From assembly GCF_037126465.1 (NCBI RefSeq), contig NW_026999469.1, forward strand, positions 1 to 64,000: a stretch of 64,000 nt of DNA, in the 5' to 3' direction. The first letter of the stretch is position 1. Every line of letters begins with the position of its first letter. Source of the DNA: Ornithodoros turicata. Lineage: Eukaryota > Arthropoda > Arachnida > Ixodida > Argasidae. The translations under genes and the position numbers were made by a program. Shown piece after piece: positions 40,801 through 52,764 of this stretch. The notes below the pieces were generated by a model that did not search any database, had not been told where the DNA came from, and saw only the letters and a program-made list of their open reading frames with translations.

Positions 40801-42325
40801 CGCAGAAGAGAGACACAGGCTAGGTATCTGACAAATACATCACCACTCCATCGAGAATATATGGTTGATTTCTAACGGCGATTGCGACTGCTCGATCGTA
40901 CATGAGGTAAGCATGTATTAGCCGCGTTTACGCGAACTCCTGGTTTATCGCAGCGAAACCTCTTCCATCAAGCAGAATAATCCAATCCTCCGAACTTTCT
41001 AAACACAGAACATCAATCGCACAGCACGTTGTCCGCCAACCATTTCGACGTATGATAGGGTTACCGCTTCTGATTCGAAGAGCGTGCTACAAGAGCGGGG
41101 TGGGGGGGGGTAATGGCAAGATCGGCTAGTCGTTGTTGGCCACACAGAAGTGGGTGTCCTCGGGACTACAGTCAAGGCGTACGCCCCCCTCTCTCTCTTC
41201 AAATCAGAAGCGATAACCCTACTATGCTATGAAGGTCTGTTCAGAGAGGGTAAGGAGGGTTGATGTGACGAAACGGTATGTCAACCCGAACCGTTTCAGT
41301 CGGGCTCATGTAACCGCGGCTATTGTTGTGTGCTTACACACATCTGCCGCCACTGCCCCGAAATAATTATTGGTCAGTACTCTGGCCGTACCTGAAAACA
41401 CAGCCGTACATGCAATGGTGGGCAAAGTCTCCAAAATTGCACTTAAAGGAAGGTACAGAGAACCTGGGCGTCGGTGACACTTGAAGTACAGCACAAAGCA
41501 CCGAATTTTAAATATATAGTATACTTAAAGTAAAGTACAAAAAGTACTGGGAATTGTTCCTTTAAGTACTCGCCGAGTACATTGTAACTGAGTGAGGGCA
41601 GTGATAGTGATGTAGTAAAGAAAAAAATGGGGATGTGAGTTTCGACGACGTCGTACTTGCTACACTAGTACGCTTACACACAGAAAGTACAAACAAATGA
41701 TGAGATGATGAACAGAGATTATGATGGAGCTCAACATGTAGCTCAAAGTTTCCACCAAGTGAGTGTAAAATGTCGGAATCGCTGGGGCACATGCAGGACA
41801 AATCCATCGAGTCATTGAATATCCATCATCCCGGTTGATGTTAAGGCAGCAATGTGAGCAAGCTGGTATACATCTTGAAGAGGAAGAACTTGGATGATGT
41901 GTTGGAATGTATGTGCGCGGAAAGAACGGGAGTAAGGAAGAGTTTGTGTTGCGAATTTGTGCTTACCAACGCGTTGCTTACGTCGGCTAAATGCCAATGT
42001 AAGCATCTTCTTTTTTTTTTTTTAATGCCAGTTCTGGAGCCTAGCTAGGTAGTGCTTGTCCATGATTATGAACTGTAACAGACTACACAATTTCCGCTTA
42101 TAGTTGCTCAGGCAACCAGCTGTGCTAGTGGAAACATTTTTTTTTCCTGATTTATTTCTCCTTGGATCTCTCGGTATACTATGAAAAAAGAGGAGAGCAC
42201 TCCACACTCTCGTTCGAAAATACTGCCGCTAGACACAAAACTTACGAATGTTTTCCATTTTTCTGGCTTGAGTTATTTATTTGAGTACCTGATGGGAAAG
42301 CACGAGACAAAAGTACTTGAAGTAC

Positions 42326-42507
42326 GACGAAAGATGAAAGTCACTGAAAAGGTTAGCCAGCTGTAGGGATCGAACCCACATCTTCTGGATTACCGGCCCA
42401 GGGCTCTACCAATTGAGCTAAGCTAACACGCCTCTCCAGCGACTTTCGGGATGCGTCATCTGAAGGAACGACATTCTACTTCTATTCCAACGACATTCTA
42501 CGGTTCT
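42326..42507 (-). mobile_element. Ruka-like tRNA-derived SINE with 11 bp TSD
   Basis: On the minus strand TTAGCTCAATTGGTAGAGCC (A box) is followed by CCGGTAATCCAGAAGATGTG, the B box GGTTCGATCCC and the tail GGCTAACCTTTTCAGTGACT. ACTTGAAGTAC is duplicated on both sides (42315-42325 and 42508-42518). The 5' part carries two GTAGAATGTCGTT words. Block A lacks it at the matching place, so it arrived after the A/B duplication. It is the best of three related copies in the window. Confidence 0.88.
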
Positions 42508-42782
42508 ACTTGAAGTACCGCACAAAGTACACAGTTGGAAATGTATCTGTGATGCTCAACTTCGTCTGCTGATTCCAACGTCATATGCTGCCTGTTCGCA
42601 TTCCTCGACATTGCTGTTTGCGGCACGTTTACAGGCCTTCGGTACTCGCCTGGATAAACAAGAGGGGCGCGTTAAGTAGCGGCTCTGCAGAGTGTGTGCT
42701 CCGTCCACTCTGTCCGACTGGTTCCGGAGCCTCTACTAAGAGAGATTTGGGGGTGCACAAGACGCGTGCACGCTGAGCGTGG

Positions 42783-43185
42783 AATGTAACTAAATAGGCC
42801 TCTGGGTGTCACTGAATGTTATCTTCCGGTATACAGCCGTCTTCCGATCCGGGTGTCTGTAACTTTAAAAAGAACCATTAAGCTGCAGATGGGTGCAACC
42901 GGAGAGGAGGGTGGAGAGCGTGAGGAGGCACTACGACTGGTGGGGAGCGCGGGAGCGGCACACTTCGCAAAAGGAGATATCCCTATAGTAAAAAGCACCG
43001 CGCTCCGTGGGCTCCCGAATTTGACGCGGCTAGCTCACGCGGCCGAGGTCTTCACTATCAATCGGGCGAGACACACAGACACACACATATATTGGATGGT
43101 GATGGGGTGGGCTATTCACCGCCGCTGAGGCGGTACACTGCCCTATTTCGGGTTGGGGGAGGATGAAGGGATGATGATGGGGCTT
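42783..43185. other. Non-coding interval; likely LINE 3' tail near its right side
   Basis: 43060-43185 contains ACACACACATATATTGG, GAGGATGAAGGGATGATGAT and similar words that commonly form the 3' UTR and tail of tick LINEs; they sit directly 3' (minus strand) of the LINE C-terminus at 43186. Confidence 0.45.
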
Positions 43186-43692
43186 TCAAAGAGCCGTCGC
43201 CAGACCGGTGGAGCACAAGTACTCCGCCAGAAGACGAAGGCCCTGCGTCTGGTGGGCAGTGTTCGACCACGGACCGATGATCTTCGCTAGGTTGAACGGC
43301 CGCTTGTCAATGCATTGCATAGAGAGTTCCATTAGGGCACGCTCGTGGTGGTATTGCCCACAAGCCAGGATGACGTGGCTGAGGTCGCCGTGCACTCCAC
43401 AAGTGGGGCAGAGGGAAGACGAGGTGGAGCCGAGACGGTGTTGAAAGGCAGGTGTAAAGACAACGTTGAGCCTCATGCGGTGGAAGAGAGCAGTTAAGGG
43501 GCGCGGTAGTCGCGGAGGAAGGACGAGAGAAAGCGTGGGGTCTACATCAGAGAGAAGGGAGTGAGCTATTTCGTGTTCCCACTGAGCCTGCATCTTGAAC
43601 GCGGTGGATAACATCTCATAACCGCAGTGACAACGTTCTCCCTCTTGATTTGTCGAAAACGGGAGGCCCGTACGGCGTTTTGTGGCACTCAC
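43186..43692 (-). pseudogene. LINE ORF2 C-terminal fragment
   Basis: The 168-residue frame contains LPRPLTALFHRMRLNVVFTP, then CPTCGVHGDLSHVILAC, a CX2CX7HX4C zinc finger, and PFNLAKIIGPW. This is the C-terminal end of an RNase H-carrying non-LTR retrotransposon ORF2 (R1/I-like group). The upstream RT and RNase H are absent, as expected of a 5'-truncated LINE insertion. Confidence 0.75.
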
Positions 43693-46332
43693 GCAGTTCT
43701 GTTAACCGTCACAAAAGGGTGCGTTCACTGCACTTTTCACCTATCAGGAGTAATAACGGTATCATGCGGTGGAAAGTTTGCTCCTCATCATGTCACGTAG
43801 TGAAGTTCTGTGCTAGGAAAACGAGTGTCGCTTTGGGTAACTCCGGCTTTGTGGCAGTGATTTATAGGCGAACAAATTGTCAGTACTGCAAGTGGTACTC
43901 GAGATGCCTGAGATCCTGTGGACGTTAACTGGCGTTCAGGAAACCCGAATGATGTTGATGACGGTCAAGTAATATAGGGGCCGATTTCCATTCAGTGTTA
44001 AAAAAAAAAAACATCCGTTACACTTACGCTGTTACAACTTACTACTGTTACACTGTTCAAAAAAATCCGTAGAAAAATGGGAATTTTACTTGATATAATA
44101 TTGCCATACATTTGTCCGTTTTCTGATCAACGGAGCACAGTTTCTTTATGAACAAATGCTCCGTTGCAAGACGTTACGAAAGCGCCGTAGAAAAACGGAC
44201 ATTTTTACCGATGCCGTATTTGCAGATATTTTTCCGTTCTACGGTGTACGGCGAACTGTTTCTTTACTGCACATGCTCCATTATAAAATGTTAAGGTGCG
44301 CCGTTTTTTTACTAGTGATAGTTCCTTTATAATGAAGGGTGCCAGCTTTTTTCTACAGCTCCACGCGTTTGCACTAGCTCCTGTACGACGCACATTCCTT
44401 ATACACGAGTGGTACTTATGACGAGGTACAGCTATTCAACCTATACCCAATTGTACTAACGGAGACCCCATATAAATGCTTCACAGGAACAAAGATGTGT
44501 AGACAAATAGAACAAGGGCATCGCAGCCTCTGACCGATATACGGTACGATGTACTTGTGCCCTTGAGAGGTGATACGTCTCTTCAAAGCTGGAAAACATA
44601 CTTGAATACATCCACAATGTAACAATCGCTGCTCAGATTACTTGTCACCAACACAATAGGTGCAGGAACTGTGCTTTATAAAAATATTTTTTTAACAAGT
44701 TGGTATCGTTGGAAGGCTCACTTCGCTTGACGCAACAGCTCAATCACCTTAAGTGTCTTTCTTGAATGTGTCTTCCTGGCTTGTTTTGTGCCCCGCTCCT
44801 CTGGCTGGTTCATGATAGGCCTAAAGGAAGAAACACGAAGCATTTAAGTACGATACAAATGTCCTATGTAAGGCTGATAAACGTTCGTCCGTTAGTGAAG
44901 TGCGGTTTCAGTGGCCGACTAAGCAATGAGGTGTGCATTGGCTTCACAGTATAATTGTATATCAGTCTACATGATGCATGTGAATTTGATCAAACAAATT
45001 GGAGGTTTATTGAAAGGATGCAGCAAATCAAATCAAAATCAATATGGGAAAAATTCCAATGAATTTAGATATAAACTTCATTTTGCAAGCAAATTTAGCT
45101 TCAGAATGAATAGTGCATCTAACAAAGGATGCAAAATTTCATTGCGTTATACTTCTGTGGAAGTATCAGGATTTAGATTGGCTAGCTGGGCTTGTTCTTA
45201 GAGGATCTTTTTTTTTTTTAAATGTTGCCAGCCTTCTAGATTTGGCGATGGATATGATAAATGCGGTTTAAAGTGGGATTCCATTTCATTCAGATTTAAA
45301 TTGTGGCAGGATTTAAACTTTCACTACACTCGCAGTGCAGAATTCCGTTGCATGTATCAGCTAGTCATGGCCTGCACATATTGCTTTTCGTTATCGTTAA
45401 TGAAATAGTGTATCATGCGTATAAGTAGTGGAATACACACGCTGGCTTTGTAGGACATTGTCAGAAACCATGCCGCTTAGTTGGTGAACAATCAGTGGAC
45501 AAGTATTACATTCATTTGTCCTTGAACATACCTTTCAATAATGAATTCCAGTGAAGCTCGCATGCATCATGGGTGTTCCATGTTCAGGACAAAGTATACA
45601 GACAACATAAGCATCGCAGCATCAAGGAACATCCGAACAGCTTCAAAGGGTATCGCTCGTTTCACGTCAAGAAAAAAGTGCTCTGACTGAGAATGTCACC
45701 ACCTGAAACGACAATGTATGAACCTGAGCTTAATGGCTGCGGCAGCACACTCCCCATGACTCAAGTAATATGAAATAGAAATGAGTGCTACTTAAAATCT
45801 GGAAACTCTATCCTAGTCTGCAAAAAGAGGAAAAAGTCACGTCAATCAGACGGTAGCAATCATTTAGGCAAATATAAACCTTTGCTGACTAAACACGCTG
45901 ACTAATGCTGCCGAGTTGTGTATGGCGTAATTGTTATTACATTCGGTCTTTCGTTTTTTGTCAATTAGGAAAATACACAAACTTCTGAATACACCTACAC
46001 TGCAGTGGGTTGTGAGTGCAGGATATAAGAACCCGCATGATACGAACCACAGCCAGGGGAATAAGAAGTCTGTGTTTATGTTGATTTTAGCTGGCATGTT
46101 TTTGCCGTACACATTCATGAGCACTGTGCTATTTAAGTAACAATGAGTACAGAGTCAGTTATTTACCTGCGGTGGCGCAAGCACTCAAGAAGTTCAAGGG
46201 CCCAAGTACCAGGGCCTGGCAGAAAAAAGAAAAACAAAAGACCGATACGCGTCTGTCGCTGTCACCGCCATTGGAAATTTGAAAAGGAAAACAGGTCCAC
46301 GGTCAACGGAACAGCTGTGGTGTCCTCTAGTG
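43693..46332. other. Non-coding interval with possible MITE
   Basis: 43998-44692 may be a MITE: both edges show GTGTTAAAAAAA / CTTGTTAAAAAAAT-like ends in inverted orientation, and the inside has repeated CCGTAGAAAAACGGAC and TTTCCGTTCTACGG words. The rest has no recognisable gene. Confidence 0.35.
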
Positions 46333-46761
46333 CAGTGTTTCCCAAACTTTTGGTGGTGACGGACCCCCGGAAGCGATGAGAACCAATTCACGGACCCCCC
46401 CCCCCCCCCCACACACACACACACACCGTCACAGCCAGTGCATAACTAGCAACCTCGTCAGCTGCTGCATGCTTTCGATACAGCTTCAGAAACGATTCCG
46501 GACTGGTTTCTTCTTGTTTGTATGTGTACGACGCGGACAAACGTGCATTGCAGGACTTTTCTATCAGAAATTAGAAGCTAGCCGTTGAAGCTTGCTTGTA
46601 GCAATTTTGGAAGTTCTGGGTGTTTGGAAATCGGGCAGCATGTACGAGCGCGTGTTTGTGGGGACGAAAATCCTCACTGAAATGTGAGAGACGGTCGCGG
46701 ACCCCCACAGACACTCTCGCGGACCCCCAGGGGTCCGCGGACCACACTTTGGGAAACACTG
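46333..46761. mobile_element. hAT-type MITE, 429 bp, with 8 bp TSD
   Basis: Left end CAGTGTTTCCCAAACTTTTG and right end (inward) CAGTGTTTCCCAAAGTGTGG are inverted repeats, each followed by GGACCCC words. CTCTAGTG is duplicated exactly at 46325-46332 and 46762-46769. The CAGTG end with an 8 bp duplication is typical of hAT elements. A run of about 16 C and a (CA)n tract sit at 46396-46427. Confidence 0.92.
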
Positions 46762-46769
46762 CTCTAGTG

Positions 46770-47137
46770 GACCCCTCTCTGTAACCCCTCTTTGTAACGC
46801 AAAGAGCGTTTGGCGAATACGGACGTTCTAGCCGTGTCTGAAGCATACGGACGAACGTGCTATAAATATACAGATGATTGCACCGTCAAAAAATTGCTTT
46901 TAACGCTGTTCTAGTGGAAACGTACGTTATGCACCGCTCGCACGAAGCGGTCGAGCGTCCGTCAGTTTTAACGGACAGCTGCCCGTAATAATACATTTTT
47001 TTAACAAGTGTTCTTGAGACCAAGACTAGAAATGGCAATTCATCGAGATGTCATTTCCTCGGACATTTTTGCGACATTTCTTGCATTACTCTTTTCGTCA
47101 TATCGTGGAGGTGAAACACTCTCCGTTAAAGAAACCA
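46770..47137. other. Non-coding interval
   Basis: No gene recognised. 46960-47010 carries an A/T-run end (ACATTTTTTTAACAAGTG) similar in inverted sense to those near 44000 and 44690. Confidence 0.3.
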
Positions 47138-47945
47138 TCACATCCGGAAACATGTGTATGAGACCGATACTGTAATGTCTGACACAGCTTCACAATCTAC
47201 CTGGATAATAGAATCGAATAGAAGTAGAAAAGAAAAAAATATGGAAACGTATGTCGCACTAGTGCGACCAGCTGTTCCAGGACGCTTGACGTGTGAAAGC
47301 AAGCACTGAATAATACAAAAGATTATTTCCGCACGTACGTCCTTGTGGTGGTTCGTCAGTGCACACAGCGTAGGTTGCTGGTGCTGCCTTTGCCAGCTCC
47401 CCAGTACCTTCTCAACACTAAGAGGTCGGTTGTCAAGTTTCGCAAGCGCGTTCTTCAGTGTTCGTCGACTAGTGTCGAAGCGTCGGCAGGTGACCAGCAC
47501 GTGCTCCGTGTTCTCCACAGTTCCGCAAGCTGCACAGTTGGACGATCCAACGACACCTATCTTATGAAGGAATGCTGCTGCGTACGGGACGTTGAGCGCA
47601 GGCGACGGGTGACGGACTCTAACGGCCTTCGCATCTTGGATGGGAGGCAGTAGGTGCAGGAACGATTGGTTCATGACGTCACCTGTCCACATGGTTTTAG
47701 AGAGTCGATAATGTAAGGAGGCAAGCCAGTACTTTGCATCAGATTTGCGTGAAGTAGATTTTATGAGCAGTTTTTTTTTTTATGGTGAGCAATTCGAGCA
47801 ACCTGGTCCGACTTCTCATTTCCACTGATACCGCACTGCCCTGGGATCCACTGGATGATGATGTTGTTGCCCTCTGTTTCGGCAGATTTGTATGCTGCGA
47901 TAACACCGTAGACCACCGGCGCAAGCGTCGAACTTGGCTGAATTT
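47138..47945 (-). pseudogene. LINE ORF2 3' fragment: RNase H end and zinc finger
   Basis: Read on the minus strand, 47940-47790 gives VVYGVIAAYKSAETEGNN then IQWIPGQCGISGNEKSDQVA, the end of an RNase H domain (WxPGHxGxxGNExAD). After a change of frame, 47692-47300 gives FLHLLPP..., CAACGTVENTEHVLVTC (CX2CX7HX4C) and RTLKNALAKLDNRPLSVEKV. This is the 3' end of an RNase H-containing LINE. Its 47700-47945 part recurs at 59697-59930. Confidence 0.78.
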
Positions 47946-48942
47946 ATCTTCGGAAAACAGCTTTCATGTTATATAAACCAGTTTTAAAGTTACGTACTGG
48001 AGTTAAGGAAGCCCCACCGACAGTAACACCATGATGACGTAGGCCAGGGACACCAATGGGGGCGCGGGGCAGAAGATTGTCTCCAACCAGAAGGAAAGAA
48101 AAATAAGTGATATTGACGTTATTCCGCGCGGTTCCGGAAGTGTGGGTGAAGGAAATCAACTGAGGCAAACAAATATCCATCGAGCTAGACGCCGTTCACC
48201 GAAGATCTTAATCGTGTACTTTAATCGTAGCTTAATTGAAGCAATTACGCTTCAATTCACAAAAAGTTCCTTCAATTCCTAAAAGTTCACAGCGTGCAGC
48301 GACAGTGCTACGAAATTTATCGCATCACTTGTCCGTCGGTAGTGTCTCGTAATTATGCCGCTCTACCCGTGACCCTTCGGGTTAGTCCCGGACTCTCAGG
48401 TGTAGTGACGTCTCACCGCAGATTGGTCGGCTTCGGTCACCTGATCTCCATGGGGTGCTGAAGAGTGCACTATATGTCGTCACTTCCACTACACGTTCGT
48501 GATTCGGAAACAAACGGCAGCGCACCCTCCTTAGTTTTCATCCTTCCTTGGTCTCCGAGTTCATCTGCTTCGCGTTCACATCGCAATCCCAATTCCGCAG
48601 TATACGCTCAGTGAAAAGTGCTCGATAAATACGCCGCCTTCGGCTTATGAATATGAATTCTGCCACGGTGTTAGCACGTCCAACGATAGTCCAGCACTGA
48701 TATTCATGATATGATCACAGAGTCTTCGCGACTTGCAGATGTCCGCCCGCCCGCCGGTCGCCAGAGGGCGCTCCGTGATTCGACATTTGCGTGTGACAGG
48801 GGATTAGCCAGTGGGTGGTTTAGGGGGTTAAAAACCTCCTCGGAATTGTAGCTTTAGTCGTGCATTTGTGAGAGGGAAGCACGGGGAAATCTTCCTCTTC
48901 CTTGTAAAGTCTCTATAGACACCCCCCCCCCAAAAAAAAAAT

Positions 48943-48945
<3 letters not shown>

Positions 48946-49009
<64 letters not shown>
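48946..49009. repeat. (TA)n microsatellite
   Basis: About 32 TA units, preceded by C9 and A9 runs. The minus-strand ORF with repeated Ile-Tyr is an artefact of it. Confidence 0.97.
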
Positions 49010-49012
<3 letters not shown>

Positions 49013-50482
49013 GCCGGGCACCCTGGCGTGTGACGTTTTTGCCTGATGTCCAGAAGGGGAAATTCACCATTAACTCAATGTCTTCTCTTGCCATGCAGTG
49101 CATCAAATGGCACGGAAACTACTACGCTCGTTAGCGTCGAATTTTTGACGTTACTGTAGAGGAATAAAAAAAAACGGCGTTATAGTTTCGGATTCAGCCT
49201 GGACGGATGTGGCAGTCTCTTTAAAAAAAGCTTCAGCTTCAAGGGGCGCGCTAAACGGGCAGAGGCGGAGTAGCAATGCGAATGGCCGATGTTTGAGCAC
49301 GCGCTGAATGCTCTTACTGATTGATTGATTGATTCGTAAAATAAAAAACGGGGAATCACTGCTCTTGTCATCCGTGATTTATATATGTATTTTATGGCTA
49401 TTTACTACGAACAGATCCTAGAGGCTCAGGAAGTACATTACGAAGCTGCACTCGCCTATTTCGTTTTGCATGCGTGAGTTTACATTCATTTTTTCGTCAG
49501 AGTGTCCCCGTCCAAACCATTTAACATGCTTATTTTTCGTGTCACTACAATACGAACCTTATGTTCAATGTTTAGTCACCAGGCCACAGACAGAACATCT
49601 CATCCCACTTGAATTATATTGAGTCTGAAGACATGGCTTCTGAAGTAGTAGTGCGTCTCGATGAAGCCATGCGCTTGTGCGCATCAAGTGACTGAGTTCC
49701 TCACAGTTGATTTCCATTGTAGACGTCCTGGTAGCCAAGTAACAAGAAGTAATAGAGATATAAAGCAGTGGCCCCTGAGCTTAGACGACACCATTCATGG
49801 AGGGCCACACAAAAAGAATGAGATAATTACCATGAAATGCCCAATAAGTTATACACAAAAATAGGAGCGGTGTACTATGTTATTGTAGAGCCCAAGACCC
49901 GTCTATCTCACTGTTGTTTCCACCTGGCCTTCCGCTACATTACGCATCCCTTCTTCACCGCACGCAGCTGAACGTTCCGTTTACCCCAGTGATGAGGCAG
50001 CGCCTCGGCCGTATTCCGTCCTTTCTGCGACATGCAATGTGCGTGCTGACCCACACTACCTACTTATGAACTGCCCCGTCCACCAGTTGGAACGCGAGAT
50101 CTTGAAGCGCGGGATGCATGCAGACGTCCGTCGCCCTTTTACCCTACGCAGCGCTCAGCCTAATGGCCGGCATCGCCCCCATCTCATCATCGTCTGTGTG
50201 TCTGTCTGTGCCTTTGTCTGCCTGTCTGTCTCTCTCTCTCTCTCTGTACTATTGGTTGCTGAAGAACTCCCACTTGACTGGCTGCGCAGTTTCCTGGAGG
50301 GAGATATTTCGTACACATGTTCCTGACAGCTGAGAGGTTACACATATACAACCACCCTTGTGACGATTTTGTGGCGGAGTCGCACGGCCTGCTTTAACAT
50401 CTTGCTTGTACACCGAGCTATTCGAGCTATATGTGACAGGGAACGCTAAATAGATTTAATTTGCGAGTAAAATCGCGGTAAA

Positions 50483-50725
50483 ATGTCTCAGGAGGACATC
50501 TGGTGGGAAATAATCCCAATGCTGTCAAGCAACGGTGTCACATGTGACCGACTATCTTGTGCTGCTCGTGATGACTCCGTAGCCGACTTCGTTTGTTTTA
50601 GACTTAGTGTTGTGAGGATCCATTGTACTTTTTGCGCCGTAGTTGACGACCGACAAGCAGTTGCTGGTGACAGCGACACAGTGTTGCCCGACGTCTTCAG
50701 TTTTAATTTTCTAAAAAAACTATAG
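50483..50725 (+). CDS. Small paralogous ORF in D1, function unknown
   Basis: ATG after CGCGGTAAA opens 80 residues beginning MSQEDIWWEIIPMLSSNGVT and ending FSFNFLKKL. It is paired with 63732-63995 in D2 (MSRDDIWLEITRKLSSNGIT). Shared features are the acidic start, LSCAARDD, VCFRLSV, a CxFCAxVD(D/E)R segment with two Cys, DTVLPDVFSFNFLKKL. Compared with D2 it has three extra residues (an in-frame 9 bp length difference) and stops at TAG where D2 reads Tyr-Pro and continues nine more residues. No domain recognised. It may be an exon rather than a whole gene. Confidence 0.4.
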   Translation: MSQEDIWWEIIPMLSSNGVTCDRLSCAARDDSVADFVCFRLSVVRIHCTFCAVVDDRQAVAGDSDTVLPDVFSFNFLKKL

Positions 50726-50765
50726 CCGCATTTAGGACGAAAATTGGAACGTTAGAGTAATGAGA

Positions 50766-52185
50766 GCTCAGGATATCGAACAGATAAATTTTCTTACATT
50801 AAAGCTTTGTACTGCTTTACAGTGTTTGAAAGCGATAGCTCGGAACTCAAGTAATGGTAAATAGACGCTGTCACGTACTTTCTTGGTTATTTATTTGCCT
50901 ATAGGTCTACAGGGTGCTGCAAAATCCATCAGCCAAATAGAGTAGCTACAAGCAACACCGAAGACACTCAACAGGTTACGCAAAACAGTTACACTCAACA
51001 ACAATTGCAAACGCTGTTCGGGACAGACACCTGAACCCGCCAGAGTGTGCCCGCATGTACTCTTGGGTTGCTCTGGATGACCTTTGCGTCAAGTGGATTC
51101 ACATGGCCGAGTATGGGCCTACATATTCCCTCCCTTCCTACATCTCTACCGGTTCGCTGGATTTCTACCCATCTACATATTCAGAAAGGCTTCCATCGAA
51201 AAGATATTACTGCACCTACTGATCGATAGGGGCAAAAATGACCGTTTATGGTCAAGGGGACAGCAACAAAGACAGCTTCAAACAGTATTACTATACTATT
51301 ACTATAACACATCTCGAGCACATCTTCTCCATTGTCCGCACTAGCAACCTACGAATCCACGCTGTCAGTGTCTCTAAATCAGCTATGGGCTCTCGCCCTC
51401 CAGTTTGTCAAATTGACTTGGACCGTGGCCAAATCCTGTCCACCAACGCAGAGCCCTGAAAGCACTTTTAGGGCTTCTAGCAACCGTAGGACAATACAGC
51501 CAGCAATGGGGTAGAGTATCGTCGCTTGCCGATGAAACTCCCCACTTGTTGTTGTCGTTTGCGAGAATACACTCAAAAGCCGATCATTAGCTAGACTTTA
51601 ACGATAATTGGCTTGACTAGAGTTGTAACCAGTCCCACGCGTTGCGAACCCGAACGATACTAACACTTTTGAGAATTCCGGCCTCTTCCGAGAAAGGGTA
51701 GAAACGCACCATGGCCACCCCTTTGGAGCAGTATCATCGGCGACAAGAATCGGAATACCACAACGTCATTGACGACGTAACTTTTGCAACCGTTCTCCGT
51801 TCCCACAACATTGTTCAGCCGACGTAGAGCTAGGCCGAATGATATAGTCAACTAAAAAACGATTGTATATGGTAACAGTCTCGCTGTAAAATGACGTGCA
51901 CATTACGTGCACCACATGAAAACGGCTGTTTTCGAGATTGAAATATGGCAGTCGTCGGGAGATCCAGACAGCCGCAGGATACCAACCAACTCCTCTTCAT
52001 TGCTTGTCACGTGCGCTTCCCATTATGCCACATTGGCACCACTTCCCAGGGTCTTGCATACTTCTTGAGGATCCAGCGGTGTTTCCGTGCACGTTCTAGG
52101 CTGCTGTCATTGGTTTTGTGATATTTCCACTTTTGTTGAACATTCCCCCCAGTCATGTTGCCTTCGTTTAATGAGGTTTTACTAT
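50766..52185. other. Non-coding interval
   Basis: Nothing recognised. Confidence 0.35.
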
Positions 52186-52397
52186 ACAGGGAGTTTGAAC
52201 TAACGTGTCCAGAAATTATATTTAAAGGGAGCGGTAATAGAACAGCAAGTGGTACTTTTCTGCTACTTGAGTAAGAAACAGGTACTGCTTCACTAGTAGC
52301 ACCTGCGTCTTAGTCAAGTAGCTGAAAAGTAGCGCTCGTTTCTCTTTTATCGCTCCCTGTAAATAAAATTTCTGGACACGTTAGAGCAAAGACCCTG
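52186..52397. mobile_element. 212 bp Tc1/mariner-type MITE
   Basis: Both ends read CAGGG(A/T)(G/C)TTTG inward with TA on each side (52184-52185 and 52398-52399), then CTAACGTGTCCAGAAATT, then TATTTAxAGGGAGCG. The inverted repeat is about 50 bp and the whole is almost a palindrome. TA borders and the CAGGGT-like end fit Tc1/mariner-derived MITEs. Confidence 0.88.
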
Positions 52398-52399
52398 TA

Positions 52400-52764
52400 T
52401 ATCGAAGTAACACATTCTTGAGCTTATTATGGCCTAGACAGGACGTCCCTCCAGCTCGCAAACACATACCTCCGGTTCCTGGGCTACACAGAGGAACACT
52501 CCGTGGCTGATATACCAGCTGATATCGTAGCGTATATATGAGTAGCATAGCGTATATAGGATATAGCGTATACTGATGGCTGATGTAACCACACTTCAAG
52601 GAATCCTTTCAAACCGACGAGACATACACTAGCACTCTTACACTAAGACATTTCACCTCAGCACGGTTAACTTCTTCCCTCACGGGCTCAAGGAACCAAT
52701 TCTTCGAATCCTGCATTTCTTTCTCCATGATGAACAACGCAAGAACGACGCGGACGGGCAGGGG
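52400..52764. other. 3' flank of the intact IR gene
   Basis: No second gene seen; ATATAGCGTATA words repeat near 52530-52570. An obvious AATAAA for the minus-strand IR gene was not found. Confidence 0.35.

Larger units (their letters stand above)
39480..42780. repeat. Block B: second copy of the IR-containing duplication
   Basis: Contains two IR 5' ends as a palindrome (39838-40318 and 40377-40800) and then the flank shared with blocks A and C. Landmarks shared with C include the stretch GACTACAGTCAAGGCGTACG (41164 and 55319), and with A CCGAAATAATTATTGG (41356 and 12314) and AGGAGAGCACTCC (42191 and 12738). 39480-39830 has no match inside the window that I could see. Confidence 0.78.
47700..50760 (+). 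repeat. Duplication block D1
   Basis: Parallels 59695-64000 base by base over most of its length: the LINE RNase H end, GGAAGCCCCACCGACAGTAA (48009 and 59998), GTGTAGTGACGTCTCACCGC, the region with CAGCTTCAAGGGGC, GCTATTTA-TACGAA, CACGCATCCCTTCTTCACCG, and the small ORF at the right end. D1 has a (TA)n microsatellite where D2 has a solo LTR, and lacks D2's LTR array. Confidence 0.88.

Noticed and set aside
43998..44692. A firmly delimited MITE
   Set aside because: The ends are mostly A/T runs; no convincing TIR beyond them and no target duplication.
48828..49106. ORF with Ile-Tyr repeats
   Set aside because: It is a translation of the (TA)n microsatellite.
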